This document shows, one piece after another, positions 5,226 through 11,431 of a DNA stretch of 12,601 nt. The translations under genes were made by a program, and so were the position numbers. Below the pieces are notes generated by a model. That model ran no database searches and was not told where the DNA came from. It was given only the letters and a program-made list of their open reading frames with translations. Location: the NCBI GenBank assembly GCA_001799975.1, contig MGUQ01000060.1:1-12601 (forward strand), written 5' to 3'. Numbering within the stretch: the stretch's first letter is position 1; the number at the start of each line of letters is the position of its first letter. This stretch comes from Elusimicrobia bacterium RIFCSPLOWO2_01_FULL_54_10. GTDB lineage: Bacteria; Elusimicrobiota; Elusimicrobia; 2-02-FULL-39-32.

Positions 5226-5813
5226 ATGAAACATAAAGGTTTTCCGGCTGCTTTCTGCATTCTTCTGGCTTCGGTCTGCCTTCAAGCTTCCGAGCGGGCG
5301 GTTTTGCTGCCGGGCAGCGCGATTTGGCTGGAAGGCGATTCCACGCTTCACCGATTTTCCAGCACCTCCACGGCCTTGACGGCCGAGATGGAAGGGACAT
5401 TCCCCGATGTGAAGACCTTCGTCGTCCGAGTCCCCGTCCTTTCGCTCAAATCGGGCAAGGGCCAGCTGGATAAGAACCTTTATAAAGCCCTCCACTCAGA
5501 AAAATATCCAGACATCGTCTTTCATATGAAATCCTATGACATCAAGAGCTCTACAAACGGGACGGTCATTTTAGCCCAGGGCGATCTGGAGATCGCCGGC
5601 GCTTCCCGCCCTGCGGCCTTGCAAGCCCAAACCAAGCCCGATGAACTTGGCACGCGCGTGAGCGGGGCCTATGGCCTTCTCATGACGGATTTTGGGGTTT
5701 CTCCCCCCGTCATGATGCTGGGCGCCCTCAAGACCAAAAATGAGGTCACGGTCCGCTATATCCTTTATCTGGATTTCAACATACACCATAATACAAGGAA
5801 AACTAATGAATAA
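5226..5813 (+). CDS. YceI-family periplasmic protein
   Basis: 195 residues. A Sec signal peptide covers about 1-22 (MKHKGFPAAF, then LLASVCLQAS). The mature part is a YceI lipocalin-like barrel that in known members binds an isoprenoid-type lipid: WLEGDSTLHRF (34-44), VLSLKSGKGQLDKNLYKAL (71-89), YPDIVF (94-99) and the closing strand MTDFGVSPPVMMLGALKTKN (153-172). The ligand here is unknown. The 75-nt gap to the hemerythrin gene has no clear terminator, so readthrough is possible. No good Shine-Dalgarno sequence precedes the ATG. The stop overlaps the porin start by 8 nt, placing it first in a run of overlapping genes. YceI proteins often sit beside redox or stress-response genes, as here. 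Confidence 0.85.
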   Translation: MKHKGFPAAFCILLASVCLQASERAVLLPGSAIWLEGDSTLHRFSSTSTALTAEMEGTFPDVKTFVVRVPVLSLKSGKGQLDKNLYKALHSEKYPDIVFHMKSYDIKSSTNGTVILAQGDLEIAGASRPAALQAQTKPDELGTRVSGAYGLLMTDFGVSPPVMMLGALKTKNEVTVRYILYLDFNIHHNTRKTNE

Positions 5814-7086
5814 AAAAATAGCTGTAGCCATGCTCTCAATCTTGGCATGGATTCAAGCCGCGCAATCCATAGAGGTTATCAATAAAGAGAACGTCACCCT
5901 GAACATGCATGGGCGCCTGCAGACATTTGGCCTTTCAGACTATGTCCTGGACCCGTATCGGGATCACCTGAGGATCTTTCTTTTCGTCCGTCAGGCGCGC
6001 CTGGCATTTGACGGTCAGGTCAACACGCTCAAGTATGATGTGGAATACGCATTTGGCGGTGAAGAAGGCCTCAAGGACACCGGCGGCACCGTGGCCAACT
6101 CATCTCTGGGGCTTTTGGACTTCGCCGTGGATGTTCCTGTCCGCAATGATATCTACGCAAAGATCGGTCAGTTCAAGGTCCCGTATGGCCTGGAGCGCCT
6201 GCAGAATTCCGGCGATCTGCTCTATACGGATCGTTCGATCGCTCACCTTCCTTTCAATCAGGGCCGCGATGTGGGATTGGCCCTCTATGACAGTTCCCAG
6301 GGTTTTGCCTGGAACTTCGGTCTCTTCACCGGGGGCGGCCGCGACAACCCCATCCGCAACCTCCCCATGCGCCTGGGCACGCCCATGTTTGTGTTCCGGG
6401 GCGGGTATCAATCCGAAGCTGAAGAAAATCCTTTCGACCCCAAGCAGATCGATCCCGACGGCTTGAAGCCGGGCTTCTCCGTCATGACGAATCTTCTGTT
6501 CATCCGCGACACCCGCGTGGGACACTCCACCGTGCTCCGGGTCAAACCCGTGGAAAAGGGGCTGCTTACGGATTCAAACTGGAATCCGTTCATCGACACA
6601 GCTGACGGCGCATCCGGCTCGCACACCGGCGATCTCTTTCAGGGGGGCGGCGACCTGACCTGGCGCACCGGTATGGGCTCGGGTCTCCTCACCACAGAAG
6701 CCGAAGTCAACTACGGACAATATAAGAACAAAATCGGCTGGCTGGAAATGACCGGAGCGCGCACTCAGCTGGGCTATCAGCAGAATCAATGGGGCGCGGG
6801 CCTTCGCTACGGCGTGATCTTCGCGGACAACAAGTTCGCAAAGAGCGGCCGCGTCATTTTCGTCAACCATCGTCCGGTCCACGAAATCACCCCCTCATTC
6901 ACCTTCTTCCACAAGAAATTCCTGAAGATCGTGATCTCCGCGCCCGTGCTTGTGGACGTTCCCGTTTCGACGGAAACCAACCTGGGCATGTATGTCCTCA
7001 CAGACCAGACTGACCAGACAAATGCCGGACCCATCATCCGCCAGACGGTGCCATCCGCGAGAGCGGTGGTTCAATTCAGCTTCTGA
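5806..7086 (+). CDS. OprO/OprP-type outer-membrane porin
   Basis: 426 residues from ATG 5806, which is served by AAGGA (5795-5799). A signal peptide covers about 1-21 (MNKKIAVAMLSILAWIQAAQS). The body consists of alternating amphipathic beta strands with Gly/Asn/Asp-rich loops and ends in Phe, the usual C-terminal signal for outer-membrane insertion. The family hallmark of phosphate-selective porins is visible at about 118-145: AKIGQFKVPYGLERLQNSGD followed by LLYTDRSIA, and then GRDVGLAL. OprP binds phosphate and OprO polyphosphate. Anion selectivity cannot be read from this sequence, and the family also contains general porins. It overlaps the YceI gene by 8 nt and the following SRPBCC frame by 4 nt. 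An intrinsic terminator begins 13 nt after its stop. Confidence 0.87.
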   Translation: MNKKIAVAMLSILAWIQAAQSIEVINKENVTLNMHGRLQTFGLSDYVLDPYRDHLRIFLFVRQARLAFDGQVNTLKYDVEYAFGGEEGLKDTGGTVANSSLGLLDFAVDVPVRNDIYAKIGQFKVPYGLERLQNSGDLLYTDRSIAHLPFNQGRDVGLALYDSSQGFAWNFGLFTGGGRDNPIRNLPMRLGTPMFVFRGGYQSEAEENPFDPKQIDPDGLKPGFSVMTNLLFIRDTRVGHSTVLRVKPVEKGLLTDSNWNPFIDTADGASGSHTGDLFQGGGDLTWRTGMGSGLLTTEAEVNYGQYKNKIGWLEMTGARTQLGYQQNQWGAGLRYGVIFADNKFAKSGRVIFVNHRPVHEITPSFTFFHKKFLKIVISAPVLVDVPVSTETNLGMYVLTDQTDQTNAGPIIRQTVPSARAVVQFSF

Positions 7087-7646
7087 AGCCTAGCTTCACG
7101 CCCGCAGCGTTAGGAATATCCTCATTCCTGATCCTGCGGGCGGTTTTTTGCTGGGCCGAGGAGCCGCAGGTCACACTGTCGGAATCCCGGTCTGGAGTTT
7201 TTCATATTGAAGGGCGCTTTGAAGTTCAAGCGGGCAACACCGCTGCGTGGCGGGTTTTGAGCGACCACGATGCAATCGAAGGATTCATCCCATCTCTTGA
7301 ATCAAGCGTCGTGCGCGAACGGCATCCGGATTACCTTCTTGTGGAACAGATCAACAAAAGCGGCATTTGGTTTATGCGCCGCCGCTTTGAAGTCCTCCTT
7401 AAAGTAAAAGAGACGCCGACCCAAAAAATTGAGTTTGAAGATATCGGCAAGAAAAGCTTCAAATTTTACAAGGGTTATTGGGAGATAGAACCGCAAGGAC
7501 AAAGCAGCAGGATCAAGTACATGCTGGAAGTGGAGCGCCCGGCCGGCATTCCGTCTTTTATGAGCCGGAAAGTTCTCCACAGCAACGTTTTGAAGCTTCT
7601 GAAAGAAACCGCGGCTGAGATTGAGCGGAGGCAGGCACAGCCATGA
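7083..7646 (+). CDS. Secreted SRPBCC/START-like (Coq10-cyclase type) protein with apparent CTG start
   Basis: The frame from CTG 7083 gives 187 residues: a signal peptide (residues 1-25: hydrophobic GISSFLILRAVFC, cleavage at CWA before EEPQ), then the first strand of an SRPBCC fold (SGVFHIEGRFEVQAGNTAAW, 37-56), VLSDHDAIEGFIP, and a C-terminal helix. SRPBCC barrels bind hydrophobic ligands; the ligand here is unknown. The first in-frame ATG/GTG/TTG is TTG 7257, which would delete the signal peptide and the first strand of the fold. No ATG or GTG occurs in any frame between the porin stop and 7257. CTG 7083 overlaps the porin stop as CTGA, the same 4-nt overlap as the ATGA junctions of the next two gene pairs. 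Ends ATGA with the GGDEF gene. The family call is good; the start is uncertain. Confidence 0.68.
   Translation: MKPSFTPAALGISSFLILRAVFCWAEEPQVTLSESRSGVFHIEGRFEVQAGNTAAWRVLSDHDAIEGFIPSLESSVVRERHPDYLLVEQINKSGIWFMRRRFEVLLKVKETPTQKIEFEDIGKKSFKFYKGYWEIEPQGQSSRIKYMLEVERPAGIPSFMSRKVLHSNVLKLLKETAAEIERRQAQP
7099..7149 (+). terminator. Intrinsic terminator or attenuator after the porin gene
   Basis: CGCCCGCAG (7099-7107) pairs perfectly with CTGCGGGCG (7134-7142). An inner stem pairs GGAAT (7113-7117) with ATTCC (7124-7128), and GTTTTTT follows. This is a strong Rho-independent terminator by sequence. If the SRPBCC gene starts at CTG 7083, the hairpin lies inside its signal-peptide codons and would act as an attenuator, with translating ribosomes disrupting it. 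Otherwise it ends the porin transcript. Confidence 0.7.
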
Positions 7647-8428
7647 GGTTGAAATCGGCGTCTTTTGCGTGGAAATATGCCGCCGTCGGGGTCATTCTTG
7701 GCCTGGGCTCCCCATACGGCCTCTTGGCGTTCCGCATCCTGGGATCGCTCGAGGGCGGATTGGTGGAGTGGATAAAGACCGACTTCCAGGCCATGAAATG
7801 GATCTATCTGTATACCGGCGCAGGAAGCGTCATCGTTTTTTCACTCTTCGGCTTGCTGCTGGGCAGGCGCGAGGATTCGCTGCTGATGCATACCCGCGAT
7901 GTGGAAGGCGCCGCCCAGGACATGGAGCGTCTGTCTATCACGGACGGTCTCACCCGGCTGTACACGCATGCCTATCTCTTAAAAAGGCTAGATGAAGAAT
8001 TCTCGAGGGCCAAAAGATATTCCTATTCGCTCGGATGCCTGTTCATCGACATCGATAATTTCAAGGCGTTGAACGACGAATACGGGCATGTATTTGGCGA
8101 CCTGGTGCTGTCGGAGATCGCAGGCGCCATCAACGGGGAAGTGCGGGACAGCGACATTCTGGGACGCTACGGAGGCGACGAATTCCTTGCCATCCTTCCT
8201 CAAACAGACGCCGCCGAAGCCTCCGGGGTGGCTGAGCGCATCCGCAAGGGGGTGGAGGCGCTGAGATTGCATGCCGGCGGGGCCGCCGTGATCGCCACCG
8301 TCAGCATCGGCATTTACGCCTCGGATAAGCTTCCGTCGGAAGCCAAAGAAATCATGGAGTCGGCGGATTCCGCGCTTCATCAGGCCAAAAGAGTGGGCAG
8401 GAACCGTTCGATATTGGTCGGCCAATGA
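7643..8428 (+). CDS. Membrane-bound GGDEF diguanylate cyclase
   Basis: 261 residues. Two membrane helices at about 11-33 and 52-73 enclose a short loop that is too small to be a classical sensor domain. The C-terminal GGDEF domain runs from about 95 (LSITDGLTRLYTHAYLLKRL) to 258. It contains the FIDIDNFKALNDEYGH metal/GTP-binding stretch (134-149), an intact RYGGDEF active site (GGDEF at 177-181) and the product-inhibition I-site RDSD (168-171) spaced five residues before it. It should therefore make cyclic di-GMP from 2 GTP with feedback control. The start ATG overlaps the SRPBCC stop (ATGA) and its stop overlaps the transporter start (ATGA). The secreted SRPBCC protein upstream could be the periplasmic input partner; that is inference from gene order. 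Confidence 0.92.
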   Translation: MRLKSASFAWKYAAVGVILGLGSPYGLLAFRILGSLEGGLVEWIKTDFQAMKWIYLYTGAGSVIVFSLFGLLLGRREDSLLMHTRDVEGAAQDMERLSITDGLTRLYTHAYLLKRLDEEFSRAKRYSYSLGCLFIDIDNFKALNDEYGHVFGDLVLSEIAGAINGEVRDSDILGRYGGDEFLAILPQTDAAEASGVAERIRKGVEALRLHAGGAAVIATVSIGIYASDKLPSEAKEIMESADSALHQAKRVGRNRSILVGQ

Positions 8429-8441
8429 ATCCGGCCTGGAT
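8417..8441 (+). repeat. Direct repeat copy 1, spanning the transporter start codon
   Basis: 25 bases beginning GTCGGCCA and continuing through ATGAATCCGGCCTGGAT match 24 of 25 bases at 9692-9716. The single difference is A8424 versus G9699. The copy includes the first codons of the transporter gene (MNPAW). Confidence 0.85.
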
Positions 8442-9669
8442 ATCCCTGGCCGCCCTCTTCACGGTAATCCTGATCAGTTCATTTTCCCGGACGAATGTGG
8501 GCGTCCTGGCGCTCGGTTTTGCCTGGCTCATCGGGCATTATGTTTCCGGGATGCCGGTGAGCCGGATAGCGGCGGGCTTTCCCGCAGGGCTCTTTCTTTT
8601 GCTTCTGGGCGTCACCGTGCTTTTCAGCTCGGTGAAGGTCAACGGCACGCTGGACCGTCTGGCCGCCGCGGCCATCGGTCTCGTGCGCGGCCACCGCGCC
8701 CTGGTGCCATTCATTTTCTTTTTGTTAGCGGCGGTCTTTTCTGCCATCGGACCGGGCAATATCGGAGCCACGGCCTTGTTGGCGCCCCTGGCGATGGAAA
8801 TCGCGGGACGGATGAAGATCAGCGCATTCTTAACGACGGTCATGGTGGTGGCCGGAGCCAACGCCGGAACATTTTCCCCCTTTGCCTCCACCGGCTTGAT
8901 TGCCGGCGGCCTGGCCGCCAAATCCGGGATTGAAATGAATCCCTGGAGCCAGATTTTTTTCCCCAATATCTTAGCCCAGGGTTTTATCGCGTTTTCCAGC
9001 TATATGATTTTCGGCGGAGTCCGTTTGTGGCGTCCTCACCCGCATGATCCGGCGCCTGCGCCCGCAGTATCGCAGGCAAACTGGACCTGGACCCATTGGC
9101 TGAGTGTGGGCGCCATCGGGGCGCTGGTTCTGGGCGTCACCTATTTCAAGACAGATGTGGGTTTTCTGGCGTTGATCCTGGCGGCTCTATTGTCATTTAT
9201 GAGCCCCGGCGAACATAGAAAAACGATCGCCGGCGTGCCTTGGGACGCCATCGTGATGGTCTGCGGAGTGAGCACTCTGGTGTCGGTTCTGGAGGCCACT
9301 GGAGGCATGCAATTGTTCACGGAGCTGCTGGCGAAGATTTCCAATGCCTCCAATGTGACGGGCGTGATCGCTTTTGTGGCCGGGATCCTTTCCGTTTTTT
9401 CCAGCTCTTCCGGAGTCGTCCTGCCGGCTTTTATCCCCACCGTGCCGGGCTTGGCCGCGCTGCTGCCGGGTGCTGATTCTGCGGCCATCATCTCCTCGAT
9501 CAATGTTGGAAGCCATGTTGTGGATGTGAGCCCCTTGTCCACGCTGGGAGCCCTGTGCCTGGCCAGCGCCGGAGCTCACGAAGACAAGAACAAACTCTTC
9601 CGCAATCTGATGATTTACGGTTTGTCCCTTTCACTTTTTGGAGCGGGGGTTTGCTATCTTTTCTTTTAG
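8425..9669 (+). CDS. MatC-like dicarboxylate/anion transporter (ion transporter superfamily)
   Basis: 414 residues, nearly all hydrophobic, with about 10-12 membrane helices. The N-terminal part (NVGVLALGFAWLIGHYVSG, then AGFPAGLFLLLLGVTVLFS) matches the N-terminal domain of the MatC dicarboxylate carriers. Two related re-entrant-type segments, around IGPGNIGATALLAPLA (109-124) and SSSSGVVLPAFIPTVPGLAA in the second half, indicate the inverted repeat of the ion transporter (ArsB/NhaD/DASS) superfamily. The likely substrate is a small dicarboxylate such as malonate or malate, but the sequence does not decide it. It is the last gene of the overlapping run, joined to the GGDEF gene by ATGA. A near-identical 25-nt direct repeat covers its first codons and recurs 23 nt after its stop. 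Confidence 0.82.
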   Translation: MNPAWISLAALFTVILISSFSRTNVGVLALGFAWLIGHYVSGMPVSRIAAGFPAGLFLLLLGVTVLFSSVKVNGTLDRLAAAAIGLVRGHRALVPFIFFLLAAVFSAIGPGNIGATALLAPLAMEIAGRMKISAFLTTVMVVAGANAGTFSPFASTGLIAGGLAAKSGIEMNPWSQIFFPNILAQGFIAFSSYMIFGGVRLWRPHPHDPAPAPAVSQANWTWTHWLSVGAIGALVLGVTYFKTDVGFLALILAALLSFMSPGEHRKTIAGVPWDAIVMVCGVSTLVSVLEATGGMQLFTELLAKISNASNVTGVIAFVAGILSVFSSSSGVVLPAFIPTVPGLAALLPGADSAAIISSINVGSHVVDVSPLSTLGALCLASAGAHEDKNKLFRNLMIYGLSLSLFGAGVCYLFF

Positions 9670-9691
9670 CCGGCAGAAACCAGCGCTTTTA

Positions 9692-9716
9692 GTCGGCCGA
9701 TGAATCCGGCCTGGAT
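9692..9716 (+). repeat. Direct repeat copy 2, just after the transporter gene
   Basis: This is the partner of 8417-8441, located 23 nt after the transporter stop. Here it opens a frame (MNPAWMSLISRK) that stops after 12 codons, so it looks like the leftover 5' end of a duplicated transporter gene rather than a new gene. Confidence 0.85.
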
Positions 9717-9726
9717 GTCTCTCATC

Positions 9727-10713
9727 TCAAGGAAGTGATTGGGAATGCTCTGGAGCATTCCGGACTTTCAGCAGACTGAGCCGCCGCTTCCGGATCAACC
9801 ACGCCAGCAGGCTTACAGTCGCTCCGATGCTCGCGAAGAACTTTTCAAACTTAACATCCCTCGAGTTGGTCAGGCACTCTATGAAATCGATGAGGATGAT
9901 CCCGCTCAAGGAATAAGCAAAGATCAGGTAAGTCAGAAAATTCCTGTGCTTGTGTTTCTCAAAAACATAGTGATAATTTCTGATCTGCATCTGTTTTAAT
10001 GCGGCCGCGCTCAGGCGGTTGGATGCCGCTTCCTTGTGGAAAAACAGGACGTCGGGGACCATGAGGAGCTTGGTCAGTCTGGAAATGCGGTAGGAAAGCT
10101 CGGCGTCCTCGCGGTAGCAGTAGCCCGTAAACCACTCATCGAACATCTCCTGGTCCAAAAAGCATTTGCGGTAGATGGCGACGGCCTGGAAGAGCTCGAC
10201 CTGCACGGGCTTGTCGATCTGCCGCTCGAAGATGGGGTACCCGAAGCCCGAGGCTGTCATGCGGCCATTGAACTGATTGAGGAGAAAAGCGCGGAGCAGG
10301 ATTTTCCTTAACCTCCACTTGAAGCCCCCGGGAGCGCGGAAAATCCGCATGTTCCCCATGACGCCGCCCACTTTGGGATCGCTCTCGAAATAGCGGAGGG
10401 CCGCCTCAAGATAGTTCTTGTCCAGCACGATATCGTCGTCCACGAAGCTCACGAGGTCACCCTTCGCCATCGCGATGCCGCGGTTCCGGGCCTTGACCGA
10501 GCTTTTCTCTTTCTGATGGACATATTTGAACTGGACCGGCGTCCCGGAATGAGCCTTTTGAACGGCCTCCAGGACGTCCTGGGTCCTGCCGTCGCCGCTC
10601 TGGTCTACAACGATAATTTCCGCCGGAAGGCGGGTCTGGCCCAGGATGGAACGGAGGGCGGCGGCAAATTCCGCCGATCGGTTGAGCGTGGGAATGATAA
10701 CGGAAACTTTCAT
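9727..10713 (-). CDS. Family 2 glycosyltransferase, membrane-associated
   Basis: 328 residues. A GT-A fold begins at the N-terminus (MKVSVIIPTLNRSAEFAAAL), with the nucleotide-sugar site VVDQSGD (35-41), the metal-binding DDD at 92-94 (SFVDDDIVLD) and the acceptor-side acid in YREDAELSYR (200-209, probable catalytic Asp203). Two hydrophobic segments at about 259-279 and 294-308 suggest attachment to the inner membrane, as in enzymes that build polysaccharide or glycolipid. Donor and acceptor cannot be told. It lies 23 nt downstream of the uracil-DNA glycosylase gene on the same strand and is probably cotranscribed. No clear Shine-Dalgarno sequence precedes the ATG. It converges with the transporter gene. 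Confidence 0.9.
   Translation of the reverse strand: MKVSVIIPTLNRSAEFAAALRSILGQTRLPAEIIVVDQSGDGRTQDVLEAVQKAHSGTPVQFKYVHQKEKSSVKARNRGIAMAKGDLVSFVDDDIVLDKNYLEAALRYFESDPKVGGVMGNMRIFRAPGGFKWRLRKILLRAFLLNQFNGRMTASGFGYPIFERQIDKPVQVELFQAVAIYRKCFLDQEMFDEWFTGYCYREDAELSYRISRLTKLLMVPDVLFFHKEAASNRLSAAALKQMQIRNYHYVFEKHKHRNFLTYLIFAYSLSGIILIDFIECLTNSRDVKFEKFFASIGATVSLLAWLIRKRRLSLLKVRNAPEHSQSLP
9742..9761. repeat. Near-perfect palindrome at the convergent gene ends
   Basis: GGAATGCTC, TG, GAGCATTCC: nine perfect pairs around 2 bases, inside the last codons of the glycosyltransferase gene and between two convergent transcription units. There is no T-tract on either side, so it is not a classical terminator. 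It may stabilise or end mRNAs from both directions. Confidence 0.5.
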
Positions 10714-10736
10714 ATGGGTAACTCATGCATTGTACC

Positions 10737-11396
10737 TTAAATCTGAGCCAGCCCTTTTGCCTTCTTCAAAACATCCTTAAACATTTTCATTGTCAGCAAC
10801 CTCGTCTGGGTGTTTTGGCGGCTGGGATGATAGATGTCTACTAGAATTGGAAACCCTTCAAAGCGGTGCACCGCGCCGTGCTTAAAGACATTTTTGGACG
10901 CTTTTCCCCCCGCGTGCCTCAAGTAATAATCATGGGCAATCCGTCCCAAAGCCACCACCACTTTGACATCGGGAAGAAGCTCCATTTCCTTTTGGGCAAA
11001 GGGAAAGCATGTTTGCAGTTCTTTTGGGGTGGGTTTGTTTTGAGGCGGGGCGCAGCGGCCCACGGCAGTGATGTAAACTCCGTTTAACTTGAGCCCATCA
11101 TCCGCGCTCAATCCATCGGGTTGGCTGGCCAATCCCAGGTCATACAGAGCCTTAAAAAGGAATTTTCCGGATGCGTCGCCCGTGAACATGCGCCCCGTGC
11201 GGTTGGAGCCGTATCGTCCGGGCGCCAATCCCAAAAGCAGGATCCCCGCATTAAAATCGCCAAATCCCGGAACAGGCTTGCACCAATATCCTGGGAACTT
11301 TTCGCCGATTTGTCCGATGTAGTCCACAAGCCTCTTGCACTTGCGGCAGTCTATAATGTTTGTGTTCAGGGAGGCCAGTTCTCTGATAATCACCAA
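10737..11396 (-). CDS. Family 5 uracil-DNA glycosylase (UDGb type, iron-sulfur)
   Basis: 219 residues. The enzyme removes uracil, and in this family other deaminated bases, from DNA as the first step of base-excision repair. Family 5 marks: CRKCKRLV with Cys17 and Cys20, PVPGFGD (41-47), the active-site motif GLAPGRYGSNRTGRMFTGD (56-74) in which the usual catalytic Asp/Asn is absent as is normal for UDGb, RCAPPQNKPTPKELQTC supplying Cys115 and Cys130, and the DNA-intercalating motif HPSRQNT (190-196). The four cysteines are the expected [4Fe-4S] ligands. The start is a TTG (11394-11396) followed by GTG; the GTG may be the true start. The divergent flavoprotein gene begins only 35 nt away, so the promoters overlap. 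It probably forms a two-gene transcript with the glycosyltransferase. Confidence 0.9.
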   Translation of the reverse strand: MVIIRELASLNTNIIDCRKCKRLVDYIGQIGEKFPGYWCKPVPGFGDFNAGILLLGLAPGRYGSNRTGRMFTGDASGKFLFKALYDLGLASQPDGLSADDGLKLNGVYITAVGRCAPPQNKPTPKELQTCFPFAQKEMELLPDVKVVVALGRIAHDYYLRHAGGKASKNVFKHGAVHRFEGFPILVDIYHPSRQNTQTRLLTMKMFKDVLKKAKGLAQI

Positions 11397-11413
11397 TAGA
11401 ATCTTAGTTATTT

Positions 11414-11422
11414 TGATAAAAT
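11414..11422 (+). promoter_or_regulatory. Extended -10 promoter element of the flavoprotein gene
   Basis: TGATAAAAT gives an extended -10 (TG, one base, TAAAAT). No -35 box is recognisable. The predicted start site, about 11429, lies within a few bases of the ATG at 11432, so the mRNA may be leaderless. This fits the absence of a Shine-Dalgarno sequence. Confidence 0.35.
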
Positions 11423-11431
11423 AAAGATATC

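Noticed and set aside
7257..7646. TTG 7257 as start of the SRPBCC gene
   Set aside because: It would remove a clear signal peptide and the first strand of the fold, and no Shine-Dalgarno sequence precedes it.
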